A stretch of 64,000 nt of DNA from Pantoea vagans (GCF_001506165.1 NZ_CP011427.1:4030001-4094000); one strand, 5' to 3'; shown: positions 17,510 through 25,760, numbered from the stretch's first letter. Translations and numbers: made by a program. Notes: a model not told the origin generated them from the letters alone.

Positions 17510-18550
17510 ATGAACGAAAAAAATAATTTTGATATCGTCCGGTTCTCGCTCGCCTTTATCGTCATGCTGGTGCATGCCGCTGAAGTCACCAGAAGTGCCG
17601 ATATTCGGTTCCTGTCTCAATTTTTAAATAGTGACTTTGCCGTACGAGGTTTTTTCGCAATAAGTGGATTCCTTATTGCGAAAAGTTACTTAAGAAGTAA
17701 ATCACTCACGTCCTATTTTATTAAGCGTGCTCAACGTATTCTTCCCGCTTATATCTTCGTCATTGTTCTCTGCTTCGTAATTGGCATGTGTCTGACGACG
17801 CTGCCGCTGATGGATTTCCTGAAAAATAAAGAGACCATCAAATATCTGATCGCTAACTTCTCATTCCTGAACTTCATTCAGCCTTCACTGCCGGGTGTGT
17901 TTACCAGCAACCCTAACCAGCCGATGGATGGTTCACTGTGGACGATCAAAGCTGAGCTGACACTCTATGTGCTGCTGCCGTTTATCGTACCGCTGATGAA
18001 GAAAAGCCCGCTTAAAGTCTGGAGTATCATTTTCGTTATCTCCTGCGCGTGGTTCTTCTACTTCACCTCGCTGTATACCGGGCCGAAGGCTGACACGCTG
18101 GCAAAACAGTTTGTTTCACTCTCTTCTTTCTTCTTCTTTGGCAGTCTGTTGGCGATACATCAGCCGACCTTCGATCGCCTGAAGGAGATTACGATTGTGT
18201 CTCTGGTGGTGTTCCTGCTGTTCAAGAATACCCAGTATTCCTTCATTATTGAGCCGATCGCCTTCTCGTCCGTGGTGATTCTGTTCTGCACCAACCTGTG
18301 CAAAGAGGTCAAGATCAGCCAATACGGTGACCTGTCTTACGGCATGTACCTGTACCACTGGCCGATTATTCAGGTGCTGCAGCATTTTGGTTTGTTTGCC
18401 ACCAACGCCTTTATCGGCCTGGGATTGACCATCGTGATCACGCTGGCACTGGCTTACACCTCGTGGAATGTGCTGGAGAGCCGTTTCCTGAAGCGCGCAC
18501 ATCACAAACAGCCTTCGATCGCGCCACCGACCAATATCGCACGGGATTGA
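17510..18550 (+). CDS. Acyltransferase-3 family membrane protein (OafA/NodX-like)
   Basis: A 346-residue multi-helix membrane protein. It begins NNFDIVRFSLAFIVMLVHAA, with the conserved catalytic histidine of this family in the first helix, followed by the arginine-rich segment KRAQRILPAY, GSLWTIKAELTLY and YGDLSYGMYLYHWPIIQV, all typical of OafA-type O-acyltransferases. These move acetyl or other acyl groups onto surface sugars. There is no C-terminal SGNH domain. Base composition is AT-shifted in the first half, as in the EpsG-like gene upstream. The two, together with the secreted esterase-like gene, look like a small surface-glycan module. Confidence 0.85.
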   Translation: MNEKNNFDIVRFSLAFIVMLVHAAEVTRSADIRFLSQFLNSDFAVRGFFAISGFLIAKSYLRSKSLTSYFIKRAQRILPAYIFVIVLCFVIGMCLTTLPLMDFLKNKETIKYLIANFSFLNFIQPSLPGVFTSNPNQPMDGSLWTIKAELTLYVLLPFIVPLMKKSPLKVWSIIFVISCAWFFYFTSLYTGPKADTLAKQFVSLSSFFFFGSLLAIHQPTFDRLKEITIVSLVVFLLFKNTQYSFIIEPIAFSSVVILFCTNLCKEVKISQYGDLSYGMYLYHWPIIQVLQHFGLFATNAFIGLGLTIVITLALAYTSWNVLESRFLKRAHHKQPSIAPPTNIARD

Positions 18551-18564
18551 GTCCCGACGCATCA

Positions 18565-18584
18565 GGTCGCCATTAATGGCGACC
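18565..18584. repeat. Perfect 20-bp palindrome (GGTCGCCATT/AATGGCGACC)
   Basis: GGTCGCCATTAATGGCGACC is fully self-complementary and lies 15 bp after the acyltransferase stop. A copy with two changes occurs at 43446-43465 upstream of dgoR, and a half copy at 62198-62207. This makes it a dispersed palindromic repeat; it may act as a terminator hairpin here. Confidence 0.75.
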
Positions 18585-18610
18585 CTACGGCAATCGTGAG
18601 GGGTTAGTGG

Positions 18611-18690
18611 CGACAATCGTGCGCGATATTTGTAGGGTGCATATTGATAACGACAATCGTGCGCGACATTCGTAGGGTGCGCATGAAGGT
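18611..18690. repeat. Two tandem 40-bp repeats with an inverted partial copy beyond the IS
   Basis: Copies at 18611-18650 and 18651-18690 share CGACAATCGTGCGCGA and then TGTAGGGTGC or CGTAGGGTGC. A degenerate earlier copy starts near 18588 (CGGCAATCGTG). After the insertion sequence, ATGCGCACCCTACGAA at 19985-20000 is the inverse of the end of copy two. The original locus was therefore a GTAGGGTGCGCAT...ATGCGCACCCTAC palindrome that the IS has split. Confidence 0.7.
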
Positions 18691-18693
18691 ACA

Positions 18694-19974
18694 ACCGGGC
18701 ACATGGGTAACAGATCAGACCGGGCACATAGGTAACACTTTTGTGCTCAGTCGATTCGAATAATACTTTTTTCTGCCCGGTCATAATACGCCAGTATCAC
18801 CCTGTCGAAGAGGATGACGTCAACTCCGTCATCCACTTCCAGGAACCTCACGTACTCACCCCGTAATGCCGAACTCAGGAACGTGCGCCCGTTCAGGCTC
18901 AGGTCACCTTTTTCTCCGACTTTATATAGCTTTGCCCCCTCCGGATAGTTCACCTCAGGCACTTTTCCATCCCAACTTCGCGGTGAGGGCACCCATATTT
19001 TTGCGGGCGGTACCTGTCCATGAGCCTCATGCGGCTTCTCCCGATTGAACTCATTACGCCATCCGTTACACCACACCCGTTGTTCCGACAGCGAGCCAAA
19101 CACATCATGGTGGCTCATCGCGGTCTTCATCGAGAGATGCATGCGCTCGTGACGGGCATTTTGCCCCGGACATCCCGGCGTGGTTCTTTCTGTTTTAATA
19201 CCCAACTTCATCAGCCACACGCTCCACTGTGTCAGCGCCAGGATGCCCGGCGCGACGAAGGGAGAGCCGTTATCGGTGCGGATAATGTCGGGGAGTCCAC
19301 CTTCGCGGAAGGCGGCTTCCATACAGCCACGCACGAATGTCGTGGTCTCTGACGTGCCGGGCTCACAGCACAGGAGGTAGCGGCTGTGGTTGTCGGTGAG
19401 GGTGAACGGGCGGCACCAGCTGCCGTCTTTCAGGCGAAAGCGGCCCTTAAAGTCAGCGCTCCAGACGTGATTATTCCTGTTCGCATCGGTGAGTTCGTTC
19501 AGATTTCCCGGCGTACGCTTGCGCCTTATCCGTGGAGAAACCAGCCCTTCTTCTTTCAAAAGGTCCCCTATCGTGCTGGCCGCGGGAACGATGAAGTCAG
19601 CGTTGTTATTGAGGAACCAGTGGCGAATTTTTTTAGGCCCCCAGTCGGGATGCTGCTGGCGAAAGAGGACGAGTTGTCCGGCGATATCCGGAGGGATTTT
19701 TTCTGGCTGCGTGAGACGGGCACGGGAGCGATTTTCAACAGAGGAGAGCTCTTCAGCATTAAATCGCTTAAGCCATTTATAGCCGGTTTTTCGACTAATG
19801 CCGTGAAGGTGGCAAAGCTCGGTCATGGATTTCTCGCCTGCCTGACAGGCGAGGATGAAATGAAGGCGTTGCATGGTAACAGTCTCAGTCCAGGGCATAG
19901 TGAGTCTCCTCTGCTATACCAATTTATAACTGTTACCCATGTGCCCGGTCTAAAGTGTTACCTATGTGCCCGGT
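18694..19974 (-). mobile_element. IS481-family insertion sequence with doubled end repeats
   Basis: The element spans a single transposase gene. Each end holds two copies of the 19-bp ACCGGGCACATRGGTAACA, spaced 25 bp apart: 18694-18712 and 18719-18737 on the left, and the inverse at 19931-19949 and 19956-19974 on the right. Terminal ACCGGGCACAT-type ends, the size of about 1.28 kb and the transposase type fit IS481. No convincing target duplication is visible. The element interrupts a palindromic intergenic repeat, so no gene is broken. The transposase is full length, so the copy may be active. Confidence 0.85.
18747..19898 (-). CDS. IS481-family DDE transposase
   Basis: A 383-residue transposase. 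An N-terminal helix-turn-helix (MTELCHLHGISRKTGYKWLK) is followed by an rve integrase core carrying the acidic triad: D in HVWSADFKGRF, D in IIRTDNGSPF and E in NARHERMHLSMK, about 35 residues after the second D. The C-terminal part (about 300-383) contains the YPEGAKLYKVGEKGDLSLNG domain of longer IS481 members. It appears intact with no frameshift or internal stop. It cuts and joins the IS ends described around it. Confidence 0.93.
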   Translation of the reverse strand: MPWTETVTMQRLHFILACQAGEKSMTELCHLHGISRKTGYKWLKRFNAEELSSVENRSRARLTQPEKIPPDIAGQLVLFRQQHPDWGPKKIRHWFLNNNADFIVPAASTIGDLLKEEGLVSPRIRRKRTPGNLNELTDANRNNHVWSADFKGRFRLKDGSWCRPFTLTDNHSRYLLCCEPGTSETTTFVRGCMEAAFREGGLPDIIRTDNGSPFVAPGILALTQWSVWLMKLGIKTERTTPGCPGQNARHERMHLSMKTAMSHHDVFGSLSEQRVWCNGWRNEFNREKPHEAHGQVPPAKIWVPSPRSWDGKVPEVNYPEGAKLYKVGEKGDLSLNGRTFLSSALRGEYVRFLEVDDGVDVILFDRVILAYYDRAEKSIIRID

Positions 19975-20015
19975 TTGCACCTGAATGCGCACCCTACGAA
20001 AAACCGCATCGCGGT

Positions 20016-20675
20016 TTACACCAAATCCCACCCTCTGGCGCGCCACAGATCTGGCAATTGCGCCATATCATCGAAGCGCGTCACCAGCGGGTGGTCCAGT
20101 TCAGGATTGTGCGCATCAGCGCAGTAATAAAACACCGGAATACCCGCCGCAATGCCGGCTCGCGCACCCGCTTCTGAATCATCCACCAGAATGCATTTCT
20201 CAATCGGCACCTGCATCTGTTCCGCGGCGTGGTACATCAATTCCGGATCGGGCTTCCAGTGATTGATGTCATAACCGCTATACAGGCGGCCATCGAGATA
20301 CGGCAGCATGCCGGTTAAACCCAGTGAATGCTGCATCTTTTTCACCGTGCCGTTCGACACCACGCACATCGGCACTTTTACCTGCTCAATCAGCGGTTTT
20401 GCCCCAGCAATCGGCTGTAAATCGAGGTCAAACAGTCGCGCCACTTCAGCGCGATAAGCGGTTTCAAACTCGTCGATCGGCACCGCTTTCTGATGCTGTG
20501 CGAGTACATCACGCACGATGTCGTAAAGCTTCACCCCTTTGTACTGCTCAAACATCTGCTGCAAAGAGAGTTCAATACCGTAGCGGGCAAAGGTGTTGAC
20601 GTAAGACTGCGTACAGATCACTTCACTATCGACCAGCGTACCGTCGCAATCGAAAAAAACACATTCAACTGACAT
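20016..20675 (-). CDS. yieH: HAD-family phosphatase YieH (6-phosphogluconate phosphatase)
   Basis: A 219-residue cytosolic HAD hydrolase. Motif I FFDCDGTLVDSEVICTQSY, motif II CVVSNGT, the conserved lysine in NHWKPDPELM and motif IV ILVDDSEAGARAGIAAG are all present and follow E. coli YieH closely, including the KGVKLYDI cap-domain stretch and the RARGWDL end. YieH dephosphorylates 6-phosphogluconate and related phosphosugars. It is divergent from adeP, the same pairing as yieH-yieG in E. coli. Its 3' side adjoins the split palindromic repeat beside the IS. Confidence 0.93.
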   Translation of the reverse strand: MSVECVFFDCDGTLVDSEVICTQSYVNTFARYGIELSLQQMFEQYKGVKLYDIVRDVLAQHQKAVPIDEFETAYRAEVARLFDLDLQPIAGAKPLIEQVKVPMCVVSNGTVKKMQHSLGLTGMLPYLDGRLYSGYDINHWKPDPELMYHAAEQMQVPIEKCILVDDSEAGARAGIAAGIPVFYYCADAHNPELDHPLVTRFDDMAQLPDLWRARGWDLV

Positions 20676-20742
20676 CGCACATCATCCTTTTAGTAAACAA
20701 CCAGCTGACACTGTATCGCACTGAGCGCAGAAAGCGACCCTG

Positions 20743-20758
20743 AGCCAACCGGTTGCGA
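20743..20758. promoter_or_regulatory. Candidate PurR box upstream of adeP
   Basis: AGCCAACCGGTTGCGA matches most positions of the PurR consensus AnGCAAnCGnTTnCnT and contains the perfect palindrome CAACCGGTTG with the central CG that LacI-family proteins recognise. It lies about 70 bp before the adenine permease start. This is a consensus match by eye only. Confidence 0.4.
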
Positions 20759-20826
20759 ATAATCAGTGTTTTGCCGGGCTAAAATCTATAGGATACGCGG
20801 CGATTAATTTTTTTCGGGACAGTTGA

Positions 20827-22140
20827 ATGAACAATCAGGGCTTGTTGCAGCGCATGTTTAAGCTGCAGGAACACGGCACAACCGCGCGCACGGAAGTGAT
20901 CGCCGGTTTCACGACTTTCCTGACGATGGTGTACATCGTCTTCGTTAACCCACAGATCCTTGGCGCAGCCGGCATGGATACCCAGGCGGTATTTGTGACC
21001 ACCTGCCTGATCGCCGCGTTTGGCAGCATCCTGATGGGGCTGGTGGCAAACCTGCCCGTCGCGCTGGCACCGGCGATGGGCTTAAATGCGTTTTTCGCCT
21101 TTGTGGTGGTCGGCGCCATGGGATATTCATGGCAGGTCGGCATGGGCGCGATTTTCTGGGGCGCACTGGGTCTGCTGATTCTTACGCTGCTGCGCGTGCG
21201 CTACTGGATGATTGCTAACATCCCGATGAGCCTGCGCGTGGGTATCACAGCCGGTATTGGGCTGTTTATCGCGATGATGGGGCTGAAAAACGCCGGTATC
21301 ATCGTGCCGAATGCCGATACCATCGTGACGGTCGGCAACCTGACCTCACACAGCGTGCTACTCGGCGCACTCGGCTTCTTCATCATTGCGATTTTGGCTT
21401 CACGCAATATTCATGCGGCGGTGCTGGTTTCGATTGTGGTGACCACGGTGATTGGCCTGGTGATTGGCGATGTGAAATTCAGCGGTGTGTTTGCCGCGCC
21501 TCCAGCCGTGACGTCCGTGGTGGGCCAGGTCGATATCAAAGGTGCGTTTAACATCGGCATGGCGGGCGTGATCTTCTCCTTTATGTTGGTCAACCTGTTC
21601 GACTCTTCCGGTACACTGATTGGCGTGACCGATAAAGCCGGACTCACCGATGAGAAAGGCACCTTCCCGCGTATGAAGCAGGCGCTGTATGTGGATAGCA
21701 TCAGCTCGGTCACCGGCTCGTTGATTGGCACCTCTTCCGTGACCGCCTACATTGAGAGTTCATCGGGCGTGGCGATTGGTGGCCGCACGGGCTTGATGGC
21801 GGTGATCACCGGGATTCTGTTCCTGCTGGTGATGTTCCTGTCGCCGCTGGCCGCGATGGTGCCGTCCTATGCTGCTGCAGGTGCGTTGATCTATGTCGGC
21901 GTGCTGATGACTGCGTCGTTGTCGCGTGTGCGCTGGGATGACCTCACCGAAGCGGTGCCGGCATTTGTTACCGCCGCCATGATGCCGTTTAGCTTCTCGA
22001 TCACCGAAGGTATTGCCTTGGGTTTCATCTCTTACTGTGTGATGAAACTCGGTACCGGCCGCTGGCGTGAAATCAGCCCGTGCGTGGTGATTGTTGCCCT
22101 GTTGTTTGTGCTGAAAATCGCGTTTATCGACGCGCATTAA
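20827..22140 (+). CDS. adeP: Adenine permease AdeP (YieG)
   Basis: A 437-residue member of the AzgA/NCS2-like purine permease family with about 13 membrane helices. It matches E. coli AdeP (YieG) from MNNQGLLQRMFKLQEHGTTA through the substrate-site segments PALAPAMGLNAFFA-like (here VALAPAMGLNAFFAFVV) and LFDSSGTLIGV to SSVTAYIESSSGVAIGGRTG. It imports adenine by proton symport. It stands alone, divergent from yieH, with a candidate PurR box upstream and a strong terminator directly after it. Confidence 0.95.
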   Translation: MNNQGLLQRMFKLQEHGTTARTEVIAGFTTFLTMVYIVFVNPQILGAAGMDTQAVFVTTCLIAAFGSILMGLVANLPVALAPAMGLNAFFAFVVVGAMGYSWQVGMGAIFWGALGLLILTLLRVRYWMIANIPMSLRVGITAGIGLFIAMMGLKNAGIIVPNADTIVTVGNLTSHSVLLGALGFFIIAILASRNIHAAVLVSIVVTTVIGLVIGDVKFSGVFAAPPAVTSVVGQVDIKGAFNIGMAGVIFSFMLVNLFDSSGTLIGVTDKAGLTDEKGTFPRMKQALYVDSISSVTGSLIGTSSVTAYIESSSGVAIGGRTGLMAVITGILFLLVMFLSPLAAMVPSYAAAGALIYVGVLMTASLSRVRWDDLTEAVPAFVTAAMMPFSFSITEGIALGFISYCVMKLGTGRWREISPCVVIVALLFVLKIAFIDAH

Positions 22141-22143
22141 TAG

Positions 22144-22171
22144 AAACAGGCCGCGATTGCGGCCTGTTTTG
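22144..22171. terminator. Bidirectional terminator between adeP and the PPTase-like gene
   Basis: AACAGGCCGC and GCGGCCTGTT form a perfect stem around a GATT loop, followed by TTTTG on the plus strand and preceded by A residues that give a short T-run on the minus strand. It fills the gap between two converging genes. Confidence 0.85.
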
Positions 22172-22921
22172 TTATGGATGGCTGATTTCTTGTGGCGTGC
22201 TCACCAAACTGGTGAGGCGCAGTGAGCGCGGACCGATATTCGGCTTGTTCATTTCCACGTCTCGCAGCGGCTGCCACTGGTGCTGGGCATCAATCTCCCA
22301 CAGACACAGACGCTCGGTGCCGGGAGAAAGCGCGCACGACCACACCAGCATTGGTTCGGCATCACACACCGCCTGAATATCGGGGAATACGCTGGAACGC
22401 AGACGGCCCGCGGCCGGATGCAACTGCAAGGTACCGATCCCGCTCTCCGCTTCTCCGGTCAGCTTGAGAATACTTTGACGCAGGGTCCAGATTTGCGTCA
22501 CCGCTTCCATAAAATCCTGCTGCGCATTAATCCAGGCTTTCTCACCTGAGGAGAGATCCTGTGTTAAGGCATCCTGCGTCTGACGGCTGTGAGCACGCAC
22601 AATCTCCATATCCAACCCGGCACGCCCACCTTCTTCTGCCAGTAGCACGCCAACCATATTGCCCGCGTAGGCAATACTAAAGTCAGGGAGGTTAGGATCG
22701 GCAAAACAGGGGCGGCCACTGCTGGTGGTGGTGAGCAGCGGCAGTTCACGAATGCCATAGACGCGTAGCATCAGCTGCGCCAGCAATTCGCGTGCGGCAA
22801 GAAAGCGGCTGCGGCGCTTATCAGGGAAGCGCTCAGCGCTGCTAATCACATCCTGTGGAACTCGCAGTCGCTCTGAAGAGAGCGGCGAATTTCCCATCCA
22901 ACGTACAAAATGACTAGCCAT
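22172..22921 (-). CDS. 4'-phosphopantetheinyl transferase-like protein with altered catalytic motif
   Basis: A 249-residue Sfp/AcpT-type protein. The metal-binding motif GLDMEIV (equivalent to G-I-D-x-E) is intact. The second motif reads WTLRQSILKLTG, where active enzymes have W-x-x-K-E-x-x-x-K, so the lysine is arginine and the metal/base glutamate is glutamine. The front part (RRSRFLAARELLAQLML) fits the CoA-binding region. Family members load phosphopantetheine onto carrier proteins of fatty-acid, siderophore or NRPS/PKS systems. No carrier-protein gene is near. GGAG precedes the start. It may be weakly active, specialised or inactive. Confidence 0.75.
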   Translation of the reverse strand: MASHFVRWMGNSPLSSERLRVPQDVISSAERFPDKRRSRFLAARELLAQLMLRVYGIRELPLLTTTSSGRPCFADPNLPDFSIAYAGNMVGVLLAEEGGRAGLDMEIVRAHSRQTQDALTQDLSSGEKAWINAQQDFMEAVTQIWTLRQSILKLTGEAESGIGTLQLHPAAGRLRSSVFPDIQAVCDAEPMLVWSCALSPGTERLCLWEIDAQHQWQPLRDVEMNKPNIGPRSLRLTSLVSTPQEISHP

Positions 22922-23212
22922 CTGTCGCTCCGTGAAAATGGTCAGATAATCATCAAATCTATTGTAAGAATTTTCTCATGGGTTTGCATCCGGCATAACA
23001 TCTAATGACCAAAAATTCAGATAACACCGAAGCGGCATCTAATCCCAATCCACGACTTTGTATATAACGCTTTTGCTGATTCTGTCCGTAAAGGATGCCG
23101 TACAGCCTGATGTGGTGTAGGATTTGGACAGCAAAACAGCACATCGAAGTGCGCAAACAATCCACCTTAAGTAATCGTGCTCATCGCAGCCGCACGCACG
23201 TTGGAGTTTTTT

Positions 23213-23725
23213 ATGTCACTAGCCTCACTTACTCGCCAGGAATCGATCTCTCTGGATGAATTTCGTCATGGTATGCGTCGCTTAACCGCGGGCGTGTCAT
23301 TGGTTACCACCGAGTTTCAGGGCGAAAAGCTGGGGCTGATTGCCACGTCAGTTAGCTCACTGGCTGCCGAGCCACCAAGTTTGCTGGTGTGCGTTAATCG
23401 TAGCGCATCCAGCCACGATGCTTTCGTCAATGCGGGCCACTTTGCCGTGAACGTATTGCGTGAGCAGCACGACGATTTATGCGCCCAGTTCAGCCAGTCT
23501 GCGCGTCGTGCAGAACGCTTCCAGAGCGGCGAATGGCAAACGTTGAATACGGGCGCACCGGTATTGGCTGATGCGCTGGTGAGTTTTGACTGTCAGTTGG
23601 AAAAGGTGGTGGAGTGGAACACGCATAGCGTACTGCTGGCGCGTATCGTCGGCATCTCGCTGCCGGGCGAAGCGGCAGAGCCCATGATTTACTTTAACAG
23701 CGGTTTTCATCGCTTGGGTGATTGA
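23213..23725 (+). CDS. Flavin reductase-like domain protein (HpaC/FMN-binding split barrel)
   Basis: A 170-residue protein with the flavin-reductase split-barrel pattern: FRHGMRRLTAGVSLVTTEFQG, LGLIATSVSSLAAEPPSLLVCVNR and GHFAVNVLREQHDDLCAQFS, which follow HpaC, RutF and related NAD(P)H:FMN oxidoreductases. Such proteins supply reduced flavin to a partner monooxygenase, but no monooxygenase lies beside it. I chose the ATG at 23213, preceded by GGAG, over an in-frame GTG at 23177. Its 3' end overlaps the converging chemoreceptor-like gene by 19 bp. Confidence 0.87.
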   Translation: MSLASLTRQESISLDEFRHGMRRLTAGVSLVTTEFQGEKLGLIATSVSSLAAEPPSLLVCVNRSASSHDAFVNAGHFAVNVLREQHDDLCAQFSQSARRAERFQSGEWQTLNTGAPVLADALVSFDCQLEKVVEWNTHSVLLARIVGISLPGEAAEPMIYFNSGFHRLGD

Positions 23726-24780
23726 GCCTCACGCTGTTCAATCACGCCGTACCAACCTAATCCCTGATAGCTCTCGTAACCGGGCGTCAGGGCAAAAGCG
23801 ACCTGGCGTCCATTTTCAGGCTGCCAGCTGCCTGAGTTTTGCCCCTGTGTGTTCAAGCGAAAAGCCTCGCCAGGCTGCGCGTTTGCATCGGAACTGGCGA
23901 TGACGCGATGTTTTGAATCAAGAATCATACAGCGTGAGCGTGTCCACTCCTCTTTGCTCAGGCGGACATTATTCACTACGGCGGCGGCTTGCGGCGCCCA
24001 GTCAAAGAATATCAGTAGACTGCCCAGCACGCGCCCTGTGTTGCTTCCACCCTCACGGATCGCGGTGCCATAGGTCGCCACTGCGGCATGATGCAATTGC
24101 GGTAGTGTCATGATGTCTGCGGCAGCATAATCAGCACCGCTGCGGGTGTTAATGGCCTGGCGGAAGGCGTCAAGGTGACGAACATTCTGTTGGCGCAGTG
24201 GATAACGGTCACCACGCCCGTTGGCGAGAATATTGCCTTGCACATCGGTTATCCAGATATCGAGATAAACCGTATAGCTATCCAGAATCACCGATAACCG
24301 CTCGGCCGCATGTTGGCATGCATCTACATCGCCATTCAGTGCACAATTAACTACCGCGGCATCTGTCGCCCACCAGCGCACATCGCAAGAACGTTCATAG
24401 AGATTGCGATCAATAATGTCGATCATATTGAGCGCCAAATCGATACAGCGTTGGCTTTCATGGCGCTGGATCTGCTGAATCATCACATCTCCGAGTGAGG
24501 TCAGCTCTGACAGCGAACCAGATAACTCTTTGGTTAGACTTTGCGTGATGTCCCCAATATTGGTTGATACCTGTTTAACCTGATTTGCCACTACGGCAAA
24601 GCCGCGGCCCGCCTCTCCCGCTCGTGCGGCTTCAATTAGAGCATTAAGAGCCAGTATGGTGGTTTCCCGATTAATATCATTAATGTCTTCAATTTTGGCA
24701 TCCGCCATTTTTCGAATGGCATAGCTGAGTTCAACAATTTCACGCGGATCAGTCATGGGATATTCAGCCCTCAGAGTCAT
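23707..24780 (-). CDS. Soluble chemoreceptor-like protein: MCP tip followed by Cache-like sensor
   Basis: A 357-residue protein. Residues about 35-85 contain the hairpin tip of methyl-accepting proteins (ILALNALIEAARAGEAGRGF, then AVVANQVKQ), which contacts CheA/CheW. From about residue 105 to the end the sequence resembles a double-Cache sensor (AVVNCALNGD, VYLDIWITDVQGNILANG, YGTAIREG, MILDSKHRVIASSD). No membrane helix is visible, and the order is the reverse of ordinary receptors, in which the sensor comes first. The signalling hairpin is short. It could be a cytoplasmic receptor. The first ATG has no good ribosome site; the ATG at 24756 has GAGGG 11 bases upstream and is an alternative start. 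Confidence 0.75.
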   Translation of the reverse strand: MTLRAEYPMTDPREIVELSYAIRKMADAKIEDINDINRETTILALNALIEAARAGEAGRGFAVVANQVKQVSTNIGDITQSLTKELSGSLSELTSLGDVMIQQIQRHESQRCIDLALNMIDIIDRNLYERSCDVRWWATDAAVVNCALNGDVDACQHAAERLSVILDSYTVYLDIWITDVQGNILANGRGDRYPLRQQNVRHLDAFRQAINTRSGADYAAADIMTLPQLHHAAVATYGTAIREGGSNTGRVLGSLLIFFDWAPQAAAVVNNVRLSKEEWTRSRCMILDSKHRVIASSDANAQPGEAFRLNTQGQNSGSWQPENGRQVAFALTPGYESYQGLGWYGVIEQREAQSPKR

Positions 24781-25169
24781 AAGAGGAATGCAGCCGAATC
24801 TATGGCGTGGGTAATAAGAATTACAACGCCACAGGCAGTTTGTTTGTCATTTATTGTAAGCACGGAAATTTAATGCTGTCATTATTATGAAATAAGCTGA
24901 ATATGTCATTTGGCTTAAGTTTCAATGGGTTTGTTTTAATTTGTTCAGTATCAATAAATTAGATGTCATATGAAAATCATATGGTGGGAGAGGTTAAGGT
25001 GATGAGTGCGCTACAGGTTTAATAGGTAAGAATAATTAATTTTGGTGTATCGTGGGAATTTCGTGGTGAAGAGAAATACGATATGCGGCAATTTGCCCTA
25101 AGAACACGATATTAAATATCGATACTCAAACTTAATTTGCGCCGAAATTTATCCCGGCGCAGCACTTTA
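24781..25169. other. AT-rich intergenic region without a recognisable gene
   Basis: About 390 bp separate the chemoreceptor-like gene from the RutE-like gene. The stretch is clearly more AT-rich than the surroundings, and I see no convincing coding frame, terminator or structured RNA. A short palindrome GATATTAAATATC at 25107-25119 is the only symmetry noted. It presumably holds the promoter of the chemoreceptor-like gene. Confidence 0.5.
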
Positions 25170-25760
25170 TCAGGCAAATTTGCTGGCTTCATCAAAGCCC
25201 AAACGCGGTAAACGCGCATGTAATTTACTGGCTTCGCCGTAGCCGAGATTGATCAGTAAGTTCACCTGCCATTTGCTTTCGCTGAAGAAGGCTTCGTTCA
25301 CTTTTGCGGGATCAAATCCAGACATAGGACCGGCATCCAGTCCCAGCGACCGCGCGGCCAGAATCAGATAGCCTGCCTGCAGGCTGCTATTACGGAATGC
25401 GGTCTCTTTGGCCAGATCCGGGCTGCTGGTGAACCAGCTACGCGCATCGCCGTGCGGGAAGAGCTTGGGTAACGCTTCGTAGAACTCAGGGTCCCATGCC
25501 ACAATTACCGTTGCCGGTGCCGCCATGGTTTTATCCACATTGCCAGAGGAGAGTGCGGGCTTCAGCTTCTCTTTGCCTTCCTGAGACGTGACAAACACGA
25601 AACGACCCGGCGAGCAGTTGGCCGAAGTCGGGCCAAGCGCGGTCAGACTGTACAGCTGCTGCAACACATCGTGAGAGATCGGTTTGTCCTGCCAGTAGCT
25701 GTGCGTGCGGGCTTCATTGAACAGCGCGTTCAGCGCCACGCTGTCGAGCGGTGTACTCAT
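25170..25760 (-). CDS. rutE: RutE-like malonic semialdehyde reductase/nitroreductase
   Basis: A 196-residue nitroreductase-fold flavoprotein that follows E. coli RutE closely ([82 protein letters not shown]). RutE reduces 3-oxopropanoate to 3-hydroxypropanoate in pyrimidine breakdown. No other rut genes lie nearby, so here it is a stand-alone reductase of the HadB/RutE family and its physiological substrate may differ. AGGAGAG upstream supports the ATG at 25760 over one 15 codons earlier. Confidence 0.88.
   Translation of the reverse strand: MSTPLDSVALNALFNEARTHSYWQDKPISHDVLQQLYSLTALGPTSANCSPGRFVFVTSQEGKEKLKPALSSGNVDKTMAAPATVIVAWDPEFYEALPKLFPHGDARSWFTSSPDLAKETAFRNSSLQAGYLILAARSLGLDAGPMSGFDPAKVNEAFFSESKWQVNLLINLGYGEASKLHARLPRLGFDEASKFA

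Noticed and set aside
18611..18690. Tandem 40-bp repeats as a CRISPR array
   Set aside because: Only two contiguous copies with no spacers and no cas genes; the units belong to a palindromic intergenic repeat family.
19386..20177. Open frame of 263 codons on the plus strand across the IS transposase
   Set aside because: It is antisense to the DDE transposase and runs through the IS end into the yieH coding strand; no family resemblance.
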